The notes below the pieces were generated by a model. It made no database searches. It saw only the letters and a program-made list of their open reading frames with translations, and was not told the DNA's origin. Shown here in pieces: positions 1 through 8,084 of a stretch of DNA of 64,000 nt. The translations under genes were made by a program, and so were the position numbers. The number at the start of each line of letters is the position of its first letter. The first letter of the stretch is position 1. The stretch is from Elizabethkingia miricola. GTDB taxonomy: Bacteria > Bacteroidota > Bacteroidia > Flavobacteriales > Weeksellaceae. Location: the NCBI RefSeq assembly GCF_001675285.1, contig NZ_LSGQ01000029.1, positions 1-64,000 of the forward strand, written 5' to 3'.

Positions 1-13
1 GTGGCTGTTTTTT
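1..13 (-). terminator. possible half of a terminator cut by the window edge
   Basis: Read on the minus strand this is an A-run followed by CAGCCAC, lying 18 nt beyond the stop of the lipoprotein gene. It looks like the 5' arm of an intrinsic terminator whose other arm lies outside the window. Only half is visible, so this is weak. Confidence 0.25.
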
Positions 14-30
14 GTATAAAAATATTTAAA

Positions 31-681
31 TTATCTTCTTCCTCCGGTATTGGAATTGTTATTCTCATTACTGGATCTTTGTTCTGTAGATCCTGAGTTT
101 CTGAAACCATTATTGTTCATGTTATTATTAGAACGGGTTTCTACACGAGTTTCAGGACGTGGCTGGTAATTGTTGTTATTCTGGAAACCATTGTCTCTTC
201 TTCTGCCATCATTGTTTTCGGCTCTGTAACCCTGGTTATTGTTGTTACCATTTCCGTATTGGCTGTTTCGGAATCCATTATTGTTATTAGTATTACCCCA
301 GCTGTTTCCTCTGTTGTTATTGTTCCATGAATTGTTATTTCGGAATCCATTATTCTGGTCTCTTCCGGAAACAATTCTTTTCTCTACGTATATTTTTCTT
401 CTGTTATTATTATAGAAGTATGGTCTTCCACCATCGTAATAATAGGAAACACCTCTTCTGTAGTAATAACCATCATTTCCCCAGTAGCCGCCAGGACCAT
501 AATAATTATAGTTAGGACCACTGTAGTATACGTTATTCATATAATAACCTCCGTCATAATATGGATTTCTATTATTGTTATAATATCCGTCGTTATATCC
601 ATATCCGTCTGTATAAACACCACAGGAAGCTAAAGTTCCTATAGTGAAGAGGCTTAGTGCTATTTTTGATAAAAGTTTCAT
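31..681 (-). CDS. Asn/Gly/Tyr-rich low-complexity lipoprotein
   Basis: A 216-residue protein with a lipoprotein signal: Lys near the N-terminus, a hydrophobic stretch, then a lipobox ending Leu-Ala-Ser-Cys at about residue 20. The mature part is almost entirely low complexity. Tyr/Gly/Asn-rich sequence covers roughly residues 22-95, followed by Asn-rich blocks broken by repeated Asn-Gly-Phe-Arg-Asn units to the C-terminus. No catalytic motif is visible. It starts 7 nt after the pnuC stop, so the two are probably co-transcribed. It is likely attached to the outer or inner membrane. The function is unknown, and the composition suggests a flexible or adhesive surface protein. The reading frame is convincing because signal, lipobox and composition agree. 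Confidence 0.8.
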   Translation of the reverse strand: MKLLSKIALSLFTIGTLASCGVYTDGYGYNDGYYNNNRNPYYDGGYYMNNVYYSGPNYNYYGPGGYWGNDGYYYRRGVSYYYDGGRPYFYNNNRRKIYVEKRIVSGRDQNNGFRNNNSWNNNNRGNSWGNTNNNNGFRNSQYGNGNNNNQGYRAENNDGRRRDNGFQNNNNYQPRPETRVETRSNNNMNNNGFRNSGSTEQRSSNENNNSNTGGRR

Positions 682-688
682 GATGTGT

Positions 689-1378
689 TTAATCTAATTG
701 GTTTGATTTATTTTCTTCTTTCTCTTTAATGCTTTTTGACCAGTCGATGTAACCCTGTATGGAGATTATAGTAAAGACAATATATTGTATTGCTGTTATA
801 CCTAGCTCTTTATAAATCATCATAGGAATACATATTAAATCTCCTATAATCCAGAACCACCAGCTCTCTACCTTTTTCTCCGCCATTAGCCACATTCCTG
901 CTAAAAATATAGAAGTCGTTAGAATATCCATATAATTAGCCCAGTCTAAATGACTTAAATCCAAAATGATGCCAATCATTGAAAAACCATTGTTAATGTA
1001 TGGTTTGTAATAGTAAACAAGTGTTACAAGTGCCATACTAAGGGCAAAAAGAATCGCGCAGATTTTCCATTCTCTTTTTGCAGCGCGGGAAACTTCAACA
1101 TGAATATGATCTTCCGAGCTCTTGGCCCACTTAATCCACCCATAAATACTCATGCTGGTATAATAAAAGTTGATGAGCATATCCCCCCATAATCCGAAAT
1201 GATATAGAATATATACGTATATAGTTGTACTGATAATACCAGTAGGATAGACCCAGATATTTTTCTTAGCCGAGAAATAGACACTTAATAAGCCAAATAT
1301 TGCGGCAATAGATTCCAGTAATATTTGTTGCCATGAATAGCTGAGATAGGGCGCAATAAGATAATTGAGAATGTCCAT
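689..1378 (-). CDS. pnuC: PnuC-type nicotinamide riboside (vitamin) transporter
   Basis: An integral membrane protein of 229 residues with about seven hydrophobic segments and the family motif around SIYGWIKW near residue 75. PnuC proteins carry nicotinamide riboside or related vitamins across the inner membrane by facilitated diffusion. Bacteroidota also have thiamine-specific relatives, so the substrate is not settled; I see no TPP riboswitch upstream. I chose the ATG at 1378. A TTG nine nt further upstream lies inside a perfect -7 promoter box (1385-1392) and would not be transcribed. The ATG is then almost at the transcription start. The lipoprotein gene follows after 7 nt. Confidence 0.88.
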   Translation of the reverse strand: MDILNYLIAPYLSYSWQQILLESIAAIFGLLSVYFSAKKNIWVYPTGIISTTIYVYILYHFGLWGDMLINFYYTSMSIYGWIKWAKSSEDHIHVEVSRAAKREWKICAILFALSMALVTLVYYYKPYINNGFSMIGIILDLSHLDWANYMDILTTSIFLAGMWLMAEKKVESWWFWIIGDLICIPMMIYKELGITAIQYIVFTIISIQGYIDWSKSIKEKEENKSNQLD

Positions 1379-1384
1379 AATGCC

Positions 1385-1392
1385 CAAAGATA
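1385..1392 (-). promoter_or_regulatory. -7 box TATCTTTG for pnuC
   Basis: A perfect match to the Bacteroidota -7 consensus TAnnTTTG on the minus strand, ending 6 nt before the pnuC ATG. It implies a leaderless or nearly leaderless transcript and decides the start codon. No clear -33 element is visible. Confidence 0.6.
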
Positions 1393-1526
1393 AAGCTTTT
1401 CCGGCCTATTATTTATAGAGGGGATTGAAAAATGAAAATTTACATTTTAGTCTTATGTGAGAGGGGAAAGACAAAAACAATGAGTTTTTATTGCTAAAAA
1501 AATGTTAACATATTGTAAAAAATTTC

Positions 1527-1534
1527 TACTTTCG
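1527..1534 (+). promoter_or_regulatory. -7-like box TACTTTCG for the amino acid permease
   Basis: One mismatch from TAnnTTTG (TTCG variant), 27 nt before the permease ATG and in AT-rich DNA of the divergent pnuC/permease spacer. The same TTCG variant recurs before the DUF2723 and gltB genes. Confidence 0.45.
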
Positions 1535-1561
1535 TAAATCTAAAAAAAACTGAAAAAATAT

Positions 1562-3076
1562 ATGGCGAGTATTTGGGCAAAGAAGCCGCTTAGTGCCTAC
1601 GAGGCAGATATGAAGAAAAGTGGACTGAAAAAAGTCCTTGGAAAATGGAGCTTAACAGCAATAGGGGTTGGCGCTATTATTGGCGGCGGAATCTTTGTTC
1701 TTACAGGAACCGGAGCGTATTATCACGCAGGACCTGCACTGGCAATATCCTTTATTATAGCAGGGATTGCCTGTGTTTTTGCTGCATTATGTTATGCAGA
1801 ATTTGCATCTATAATCCCGGTTGAGGGATCTGCGTATGCTTATGCTTACGGAACTGTAGGTGAAATTTTTGCATGGGCCATGGGATGGTGTCTCATTCTG
1901 GAATATGCTATGGCAAGTATGGCCGTGGCAGTAAGCTGGTCCGGGTATTTCACTAAATTTCTAAAGATATTCGGAGTACATCTGCCGGCATATCTTACAT
2001 CGGATCCGGCAAGTTATACGGGAACAGGCTTCTCTATGAATTTACCGGCATTTATTCTGGTATTATTACTTACAGCACTATTGGTAAAAGGAACTAAAGA
2101 AGCTGCGGGAGCAAATAACCTAATTGTATTATTAAAAACGGCAGCTGTAATTTTCGTAATTATTTCCGGAGCTTATATCATCTTCTCTAATACTGATCTT
2201 TATAGTGCAGTAGATGGTGTGAAAAACTGGAAACCTTTTATTCCGGATGAAACCCTGATTAAAAACTCTGAAGACAAGATGGTCTCGGCCTACGGTATTA
2301 AAGGAATTATTTCCGGAGCTGCAGCAATATTCTTTGCATATATCGGTTTCGATGCCGTTTCTACCCAGGCAGGTGAGGCAATTAATCCTAAAAAGGATGT
2401 TCCTTTTGCAATTATCACATCATTATTAATCTGTACAGCATTGTACATTTGTGTGTCTTTAGTACTAACAGGGATGATGAATTATACAGACTTTAATCCA
2501 GCAGGAAAATATCCTGAGGCAATTAAAGCTCCTGTAGCATATGCATTCGAAATTGCAGGTAAACACTGGGCTAGTAATATTGTAACGATTGCAGCTACTG
2601 TTGGATTGATCTCTGTAGTAATGGTAATGATGATGGGGCAGTCTCGTATCTTTATCGGTATGGCAAAAGACGGATTGATTCCTAAATTCTTCGGAGAACT
2701 TCATCCAAAAACAAGAACACCATACAAAGGTATTATCATATTAGGATTCGTTGTAGCTTTTGTAGCAGCACTTACACCAATTTCTACTTTGGCAGATATG
2801 ACCAGTTTCGGGACCTTGTTTGCCTTTACACTGGTATGTATTGCAGTATGGGTAATGAGAAAGAAAGAACCAAACCTGAACAGACCATTCAAAGTTCCTG
2901 CTTACAAATTAGTTGTAGCATTAGGGGTAATTATCAATATCTATCTGATTTTTAATCTTAGTGCCCACGCTTTGGAATTATCTGCAGGATGGTTAGTGCT
3001 TGGTATTTTTGTCTATATATTCTATGGTAAAAATAATAGTAAACTAAATAATCCGGATAAAATAACGGAAGACTAA
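1562..3076 (+). CDS. APC-family amino acid permease
   Basis: A 504-residue polytopic inner-membrane protein with about 12-13 hydrophobic segments. The conserved APC signature in TM1 (GVGAIIGGGIFVLTG, about residues 36-50) is the helix break that binds the amino acid backbone. Overall layout resembles the cationic amino acid transporter (CAT/YfnA) branch, with the later FFAYIGFDAVSTQAGEAINP block near residue 260. It probably imports amino acids with a cation gradient; the exact substrate cannot be told from sequence. It is transcribed divergently from pnuC and followed at once by a strong terminator, so it looks monocistronic. Confidence 0.92.
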   Translation: MASIWAKKPLSAYEADMKKSGLKKVLGKWSLTAIGVGAIIGGGIFVLTGTGAYYHAGPALAISFIIAGIACVFAALCYAEFASIIPVEGSAYAYAYGTVGEIFAWAMGWCLILEYAMASMAVAVSWSGYFTKFLKIFGVHLPAYLTSDPASYTGTGFSMNLPAFILVLLLTALLVKGTKEAAGANNLIVLLKTAAVIFVIISGAYIIFSNTDLYSAVDGVKNWKPFIPDETLIKNSEDKMVSAYGIKGIISGAAAIFFAYIGFDAVSTQAGEAINPKKDVPFAIITSLLICTALYICVSLVLTGMMNYTDFNPAGKYPEAIKAPVAYAFEIAGKHWASNIVTIAATVGLISVVMVMMMGQSRIFIGMAKDGLIPKFFGELHPKTRTPYKGIIILGFVVAFVAALTPISTLADMTSFGTLFAFTLVCIAVWVMRKKEPNLNRPFKVPAYKLVVALGVIINIYLIFNLSAHALELSAGWLVLGIFVYIFYGKNNSKLNNPDKITED

Positions 3077-3083
3077 TTAACGT

Positions 3084-3106
3084 AACCCGCTCCGGCGGGT
3101 TTTTTA
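3084..3106 (+). terminator. intrinsic terminator after the permease
   Basis: Seven-base-pair stem AACCCGC/GCGGGTT with a TCCG loop, followed by a T-run. It ends only about 11 nt before the ATG of the next gene, leaving no room for a promoter between them. Confidence 0.85.
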
Positions 3107-3116
3107 TTGAATTATT

Positions 3117-4127
3117 ATGAGAAAAATATTGTCTTTGGGACTATTATCTGTCTCTTTTCTGGGGTTTTCCCAGCAGATTGAATTCACAACTTTACTGAAA
3201 GATAAAATCAGTATCCGAGCTCTGGAGGTGTCAAACGGTAAAGTATGGTATTCAGGTACAGGATCTAAGTTTGGTTTTGTAAGCGTAAACGATACATTGG
3301 ATAAAAAACAAATCAGGCTTTCTGATAAAAATCTTCAGTTTCGCACGCTGGCACAGGATAAAGAGTATTTATATGCTATTAATATTGAAAGTCCGGCTAA
3401 CTTTTTCAGAATAGAGAAGAAAAGCCTGAAGGCAGAAAATGTTTTTCAGGATAATGTACCAACAGCATTTTATGATGCTCTGCATTTTACAGAAGGCGGA
3501 ACAGCATATGCATTTAGTGATACTGATGAAAGTCTGAATCTGAAACTGGCGCAGATGGATAAAAAAGGGGTATGGAGTATACCTGATCATAAAATTCAGT
3601 TAAATAAGGGAGAAGCAGCATTTGCGGCAAGCAACACCAATATAGCATCTTCTAAAAACTATTTATGGATAGCAACTGGGGGGATGTCTTCCAGAATTTT
3701 GAGACAAAATCTAAAGACTCAAAAATGGGAAATCTTTAATACACCTTTTGTACAGGGGAAATCGTCTCAGGGAATGTATTCTGTAGATTTTTATGGAGAT
3801 AAATTTGGAATTGCTGTTGGTGGAGATTATACAGCGCAGAAAGAAAATCAGAACAATATAGCGACTACAACTGATGGTGGAAAAACCTGGGAAATACAAG
3901 CTTCCGGCAAAAATGGAGGCTATATGACTTGTGTTAGAATTAAACCGGGATCGGGAGGTAAAGAAATTGTAGCAGTAGGAGATCAGCATATTAGCTATTC
4001 TGCCGATTATGGAAAGACCTGGAAAGTTATTTCTGAAGAAAAAAATCTGTATGTTTGTCAATGGCTGGATAAGAATACTGTAGTTCTTGCGGGAAATAAT
4101 AAGATTCTGAAAATGAAATTCCAGTAA
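3117..4127 (+). CDS. secreted YCF48/BNR-type beta-propeller protein
   Basis: 336 residues with a cleavable signal peptide (hydrophobic core then FSQQ at about 17-20). Two BNR/Asp-box motifs are visible near the C-terminus, TTDGGKTWE and SADYGKTWK, each marking a beta-hairpin of a propeller blade. Genes like this are often labelled 'oxidoreductase' in flavobacteria, but I see no redox motif; the fold is the YCF48/sialidase-like propeller used for binding or assembly. The ATG comes 11 nt after the permease terminator, so expression must rely on read-through or on an unrecognised start site. The lactonase-like propeller gene follows after 11 nt, suggesting an operon. Confidence 0.75.
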   Translation: MRKILSLGLLSVSFLGFSQQIEFTTLLKDKISIRALEVSNGKVWYSGTGSKFGFVSVNDTLDKKQIRLSDKNLQFRTLAQDKEYLYAINIESPANFFRIEKKSLKAENVFQDNVPTAFYDALHFTEGGTAYAFSDTDESLNLKLAQMDKKGVWSIPDHKIQLNKGEAAFAASNTNIASSKNYLWIATGGMSSRILRQNLKTQKWEIFNTPFVQGKSSQGMYSVDFYGDKFGIAVGGDYTAQKENQNNIATTTDGGKTWEIQASGKNGGYMTCVRIKPGSGGKEIVAVGDQHISYSADYGKTWKVISEEKNLYVCQWLDKNTVVLAGNNKILKMKFQ

Positions 4128-4138
4128 TATATTTAAAA

Positions 4139-5272
4139 ATGAATACAATTTATAAAAGTTTATTGGTACTTACTTCTACTGTTGTAATATGGAGTAATTG
4201 TACAGCTCAGAAGACAAAGACAAATAATGAAATGTATATGTTGGCCGGGACATATACAGCAAAAGGAAGCAAAGGTGTTTATGTTTATAAGCTAAATACA
4301 GAAACAGGAGCTTCCAAGTATGTAAGTGAAGTTGCTGTGGAAGATCCTTCCTATCTGGCAATTAGTAAAAATGGTAATTATGTATATACGGTTACCGAGA
4401 AAGAAGATCAGCAGAATTCTAAGGTCAATGCATTCTCTTTTGATAAAAAAACAGGTAAGCTAAGCTTTATCAATAGTAAGCCTGCTGGCGGCGGAGCACC
4501 TTGTCATATTAATATATCGCCGGATGGTAAGCATGTTGTAACGGCTAACTATATGGGCGGAAGTGTTACGGAATATACGATTAATAATAATGGAAGTTTA
4601 GGTGATGCTTCACAGAATATTGTGTTTTCCGGAAACGGAACCGATAGAGAACGACAGACCCAGCCTCATCTTCATTATGTAGAGTTTTCACCGGAAGGGA
4701 AATATCTGTTTGCTGATGATCTTGGTACGGATAAAGTCTATAAATATCAGGTGAATAAAGATGCTTCAAAGCTTTTGACTTCTGATAACTCGTCTTCGGT
4801 TAAAGTAAAAGATGGTTCAGGTCCGCGACATTTAGCATTTCATCCTAATGGAAAATATGCATATCTGATTACTGAAATCTCAGGAGATGTTATTGCTTTT
4901 AATTATAAAAACGGTACACTGGAAGAATTTCAGACTGTAAAAGCAGATTCACTTAATGCTAAAGGAAGTGCTGATATTCATATCAGCCCGAACGGAAAAT
5001 ACCTGTATGCTTCCAATAGATTGAAAGGTGATGGAATAGCTGTTTTTTCAATTGATCAGAAAAACGGAAAGCTTACAAAAGTAGGGTATCAGCCAACGGG
5101 TATTCATCCGCGTAATTTTGCAATCACCCCCAATGGTAAATTGTTATTGGTAGCTAACAGAGATAGCGACCAGATTCAGGTTTTTAAAATCGATGCTAAA
5201 ACAGGTTTACTGAATAATACAAATCAGGATATTAAACTCAGTATGCCGGTTTGTATAAAATTTACAAAATAG
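4139..5272 (+). CDS. lactonase-family seven-bladed beta-propeller (6-phosphogluconolactonase-like), exported
   Basis: 377 residues. Repeated blade motifs of the type ISPDGKHV / FSPEGKYLFADDLG / FHPNGKYAYL / ISPNGKYLYASNR / ITPNGKLLLVANR run through the protein, which is the YbhE-type lactonase fold (Pfam Lactonase). The N-terminus carries an export signal with Cys at residue 21; the lipobox is poor (Asn before Cys), so it may be a lipoprotein or a soluble periplasmic protein. Cytoplasmic 6-phosphogluconolactonase activity is unlikely for an exported copy, and the substrate is unknown. It is probably co-transcribed with the propeller gene upstream and converges with the lipocalin gene, whose stop is 8 nt away. 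Confidence 0.8.
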   Translation: MNTIYKSLLVLTSTVVIWSNCTAQKTKTNNEMYMLAGTYTAKGSKGVYVYKLNTETGASKYVSEVAVEDPSYLAISKNGNYVYTVTEKEDQQNSKVNAFSFDKKTGKLSFINSKPAGGGAPCHINISPDGKHVVTANYMGGSVTEYTINNNGSLGDASQNIVFSGNGTDRERQTQPHLHYVEFSPEGKYLFADDLGTDKVYKYQVNKDASKLLTSDNSSSVKVKDGSGPRHLAFHPNGKYAYLITEISGDVIAFNYKNGTLEEFQTVKADSLNAKGSADIHISPNGKYLYASNRLKGDGIAVFSIDQKNGKLTKVGYQPTGIHPRNFAITPNGKLLLVANRDSDQIQVFKIDAKTGLLNNTNQDIKLSMPVCIKFTK

Positions 5273-5280
5273 AAAGAAAA

Positions 5281-5763
5281 TCAGTGGAGTAGCTGTTGTT
5301 GCAGCTGCTCTTCTGTTATTTTCTCCAAATTTTCATAGTGTACTGTTTGCAGTATCTTTGCAACAACCTGATCTTTTTCATTAGCGGCATCCATCGGAAT
5401 AGAGTTGAAAACCATTTTTTGTGAGTCAAAGTTGGTTATTTTTTCCTCCTGATATATTTCATTTCCGATAAAGAAAACTAGTTTGTCATCGGTAATTTTC
5501 CAGTATGTTTCTCTGGGCTCACTTTTGTAACAGTTCTCAACAGAGCCTTCGTAGTAATTATAAATTGCGGTTCCATCTGCTTTTATGATGTAATGTCTTT
5601 GCAGGCGGCACGCATCAAAATCCTTTTTTACTTTTTTATTATTTTCATAAAATCCAGCTTCTTTAAGTTTCCATATTCCGGTAATAGCTTCAGGGGAAAT
5701 TACTTGTTGCGCAAAACTAAACAGACTAAATCCGGTAATTAAAAAACTCAAGGTTTTCTTCAT
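5281..5763 (-). CDS. secreted lipocalin-like domain protein
   Basis: 160 residues from the chosen ATG at 5763, which opens a clean signal peptide (MKKTLSFLITGFSLFSFAQQ). A further 12 upstream codons exist in frame but would put charged residues ahead of the signal. The mature part starts with a GIWKL motif and continues with alternating strands (KADGTAIYNY, YWKITDDKLVFF), as in flavobacterial lipocalin-like proteins that bind small hydrophobic ligands. Two Cys residues (in DACRL and ENCYK) could form a disulfide. The ligand is unknown. It converges with the lactonase gene with no terminator between them. Confidence 0.65.
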   Translation of the reverse strand: MKKTLSFLITGFSLFSFAQQVISPEAITGIWKLKEAGFYENNKKVKKDFDACRLQRHYIIKADGTAIYNYYEGSVENCYKSEPRETYWKITDDKLVFFIGNEIYQEEKITNFDSQKMVFNSIPMDAANEKDQVVAKILQTVHYENLEKITEEQLQQQLLH

Positions 5764-5862
5764 AAATTGTGTTTTAAAAAAGGATCTCCAAAAATACATT
5801 AATTTTATAAATTACAGTAAATCATTGTGGATGTTCGGCTCTTAAAATTCCTAATTTAACCG

Positions 5863-5870
5863 TATCTTTG
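5863..5870 (+). promoter_or_regulatory. -7 box TATCTTTG for menB
   Basis: Perfect TAnnTTTG box 18 nt before the menB ATG. An in-frame TTG upstream of that ATG is part of this box, so the longer reading of menB can be discarded. Confidence 0.6.
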
Positions 5871-5888
5871 AGGAAAATTTTTCAGACT

Positions 5889-6725
5889 ATGATCGAGTGG
5901 AAAACCGCAAAAGAATACGAAGATATTACTTATAAAAAATGTAATGGTGTAGCAAGGATTGCTTTCAACAGACCAGAAATTCGCAACGCTTTCAGGCCAA
6001 AAACAACTTCAGAATTATATGATGCTTTTTACGACGCATATGAAGATCCATCAATAGGGGTAGTTTTACTATCCGGTGAAGGTCCGAGTCCAAAAGATGG
6101 AGGATGGGCTTTCTGTAGTGGTGGAGATCAAAAGGCACGTGGTCACCAGGGTTATGTTGGAGAAGACGGAAGACATCGTTTGAATATTCTGGAAGTACAG
6201 CGTTTAATCCGTTTCATGCCTAAAGTCGTTATTGCGGTTGTTCCGGGATGGGCTGTAGGCGGAGGACACTCACTACACGTTGTATGTGATCTTACTTTAG
6301 CAAGTGAAGAACATGCGATTTTCAAACAAACAGATGCCGATGTTACCAGCTTCGATGGTGGTTATGGTTCTGCATACCTGGCTAAAATGGTTGGGCAGAA
6401 AAAGGCTCGTGAAATTTTCTTCTTAGGGAGAAATTACTCTGCACAGGAAGCTTTTGAAATGGGAATGGTAAATAAAGTTGTTCCTCATGCCGAGTTAGAA
6501 GATACTGCTTATGAATGGGCGCAGGAGATTTTAGCGAAATCACCAACTTCTATTCGTATGCTGAAATTTGCAATGAACCTTACTGATGATGGTATGGTTG
6601 GACAGCAGGTTTTTGCAGGTGAGGCTACTCGTTTGGCTTACATGACAGATGAAGCTAAAGAGGGAAGAAATGCCTTCCTTGAAAAAAGAAAACCAGACTT
6701 TGGAGAAGATCAATGGATCTCTTAA
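5889..6725 (+). CDS. menB: 1,4-dihydroxy-2-naphthoyl-CoA synthase
   Basis: A 278-residue crotonase-fold enzyme that cyclises o-succinylbenzoyl-CoA to 1,4-dihydroxy-2-naphthoyl-CoA in menaquinone synthesis, in the cytosol. Visible family features are the oxyanion region (GWAFCSGGDQ), the VPGWAVGGGHSLHVVCD block and the QTDADVTSFDGGYGSAYLA active-site segment. In that segment Asp sits where E. coli MenB has the Gly that makes it bicarbonate-dependent (QTG). This places it in the Asp-containing, bicarbonate-independent class, like the mycobacterial enzyme. The start was chosen by the promoter box just upstream. menA follows after a 72-nt spacer holding an inverted repeat. Confidence 0.95.
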   Translation: MIEWKTAKEYEDITYKKCNGVARIAFNRPEIRNAFRPKTTSELYDAFYDAYEDPSIGVVLLSGEGPSPKDGGWAFCSGGDQKARGHQGYVGEDGRHRLNILEVQRLIRFMPKVVIAVVPGWAVGGGHSLHVVCDLTLASEEHAIFKQTDADVTSFDGGYGSAYLAKMVGQKKAREIFFLGRNYSAQEAFEMGMVNKVVPHAELEDTAYEWAQEILAKSPTSIRMLKFAMNLTDDGMVGQQVFAGEATRLAYMTDEAKEGRNAFLEKRKPDFGEDQWIS

Positions 6726-6731
6726 ATAAGA

Positions 6732-6783
6732 AGTTGGAGGTTAGAAATTGGATTTAAATAACCAGATTCTAACCTCTACCTCT
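6732..6783 (+). repeat. imperfect inverted repeat with 7-bp period between menB and menA
   Basis: Left arm units AAGTTGG, AGGTTAG, AAATTGG step in sevens; the right arm is their near complement. The core is a perfect 10-bp inverted repeat, GAGGTTAGAA (6737-6746) and TTCTAACCTC (6767-6776), with a 20-nt loop. Over 20 nt per arm, 16 positions pair. There is no T-run after it, so it is not an ordinary terminator. It resembles the arrays at 14.4, 24.5 and 29.0 kb. Confidence 0.7.
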
Positions 6784-6797
6784 AATATCTAAATATT

Positions 6798-7718
6798 ATG
6801 ATTGAATGGATAAAAGCAGCTCGTCTGCGAACATTACCACTTTCCCTTAGTGGTATTATTTTAGGCTCCCTTATTGCAAAATGGAAGCTTAATTCTGTAG
6901 GAGAAAGCTGGGATGTATGGGTTTTTGTACTGGCTTTAGTGGTGACGCTTTTGTATCAGGTGTTATCTAATTACGCGAATGATTACGGTGATGGTGTAAA
7001 AGGTACAGACAAAAAAAGAGCAGGAGAAGCGGAGGCACGTGCAGTGGCTTCGGGGAAAATAACAGCAAAACAAATGCGTAATGCAGTCATTTTGTTTTCC
7101 GTATTGTCATTGGCTTTTACTGTTTTATTATTATATAAAGCATTTTTTCCGGGGCATATTCAGGCATTTTATGTTTTCATAGGTTTAGGGATTGCCTGTA
7201 TTTTTGCAGCAATTGGTTATACAGTAGGAAAAAGACCTTATGGTTACATGGGGCTGGGAGATGTATTTGTATTTATATTTTTCGGACTGGTATCTGTAAT
7301 GGGCTCATATTATCTGTTTACTAAAACATTCGACTGGCAGATGATTTTACCGGCAACAGCTGTAGGGTTGTTCAGTGTAGCTGTTCTTAACCTGAATAAT
7401 ATGCGGGATATAGAAAGTGATGCAGAGAGCGGAAAGCATACTCTTGCATTAAAAATGGGCTTTAAAAAGGCTATGATTTACGAGATCATCTTGCTACAGT
7501 TACCTCTTATTCTGATTTTAACTTATATGATGGTGTATGAAATCAGAAGTTATTATGCCTACATATTTATTATTCTTTTTCTGCCTTTAATGGCCTTAAG
7601 AAGAAGGATAATGGAAACTAAGGAACCCAGAAATCTGGATCCTTACCTGAAGCAAGTTGCTATCATGTGTTTTGCAATGAGCCTGCTTACAGGGATAGGT
7701 TTGAACCTGATTAGATAA
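6798..7718 (+). CDS. menA: 1,4-dihydroxy-2-naphthoate polyprenyltransferase
   Basis: 306 residues and about nine membrane segments of the UbiA superfamily. It attaches the polyprenyl chain to dihydroxynaphthoate, giving demethylmenaquinone in the inner membrane. The first Mg-diphosphate motif is NDYGDGVKGTD (residues 61-71); the second Asp-rich motif is in NNMRDIESDAESGKHT near residue 200. It lies directly after menB, so two pathway steps are clustered. The small membrane protein gene begins 11 nt downstream and is probably co-transcribed. Confidence 0.94.
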   Translation: MIEWIKAARLRTLPLSLSGIILGSLIAKWKLNSVGESWDVWVFVLALVVTLLYQVLSNYANDYGDGVKGTDKKRAGEAEARAVASGKITAKQMRNAVILFSVLSLAFTVLLLYKAFFPGHIQAFYVFIGLGIACIFAAIGYTVGKRPYGYMGLGDVFVFIFFGLVSVMGSYYLFTKTFDWQMILPATAVGLFSVAVLNLNNMRDIESDAESGKHTLALKMGFKKAMIYEIILLQLPLILILTYMMVYEIRSYYAYIFIILFLPLMALRRRIMETKEPRNLDPYLKQVAIMCFAMSLLTGIGLNLIR

Positions 7719-7729
7719 AGAGAAATAGA

Positions 7730-8023
7730 ATGAGCAGAAGGCTTACTATAAAATTAATTTTCTTTCTGTCCGTTCTGGTTGGATTAATTTTCCTTTATTT
7801 ATTATTAAGGGAATTTATAGAAGGGTTAACAATTTCGGAACTTGAAATTTTCCCTTCTGTTCTAATGTTTGTTGCAATAGGAAATGTGTATGTTTCGGTC
7901 TTGCTTTTAAGAAAAAAGATTAATCCATACGCCTGGCTTTTAGTAATACAGATTTTATTGAATATATTTTTTCTGCTTAATTTTTACTATTATTTCTATT
8001 ACGGAATAAAAGTATGTAGATAA
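7730..8023 (+). CDS. small three-helix membrane protein, unknown function
   Basis: 97 residues with three hydrophobic segments (about 7-27, 40-60 and 68-92) separated by short charged turns, and an Arg/Lys-positive N-terminus. No recognised domain. It starts 11 nt after menA and shares its strand and base composition, so it is probably the third gene of the menB-menA unit. Whether it assists menaquinone synthesis or is a passenger cannot be told. Confidence 0.6.
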   Translation: MSRRLTIKLIFFLSVLVGLIFLYLLLREFIEGLTISELEIFPSVLMFVAIGNVYVSVLLLRKKINPYAWLLVIQILLNIFFLLNFYYYFYYGIKVCR

Positions 8024-8084
8024 TGCAGATTATTTTTTAGTACTCATAAGATCAATATTTGTTTAAATAAAAAAATAAGAGAAT

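Noticed and set aside
1393-1561. TPP or NAD-linked riboswitch upstream of pnuC
   Set aside because: No conserved CUGAGA core or paired helices are visible, and the promoter box leaves almost no leader.
2465-2892. Minus-strand ORFs inside the amino acid permease
   Set aside because: They overlap conserved membrane segments on the other strand, and their products are Cys/His-rich nonsense.
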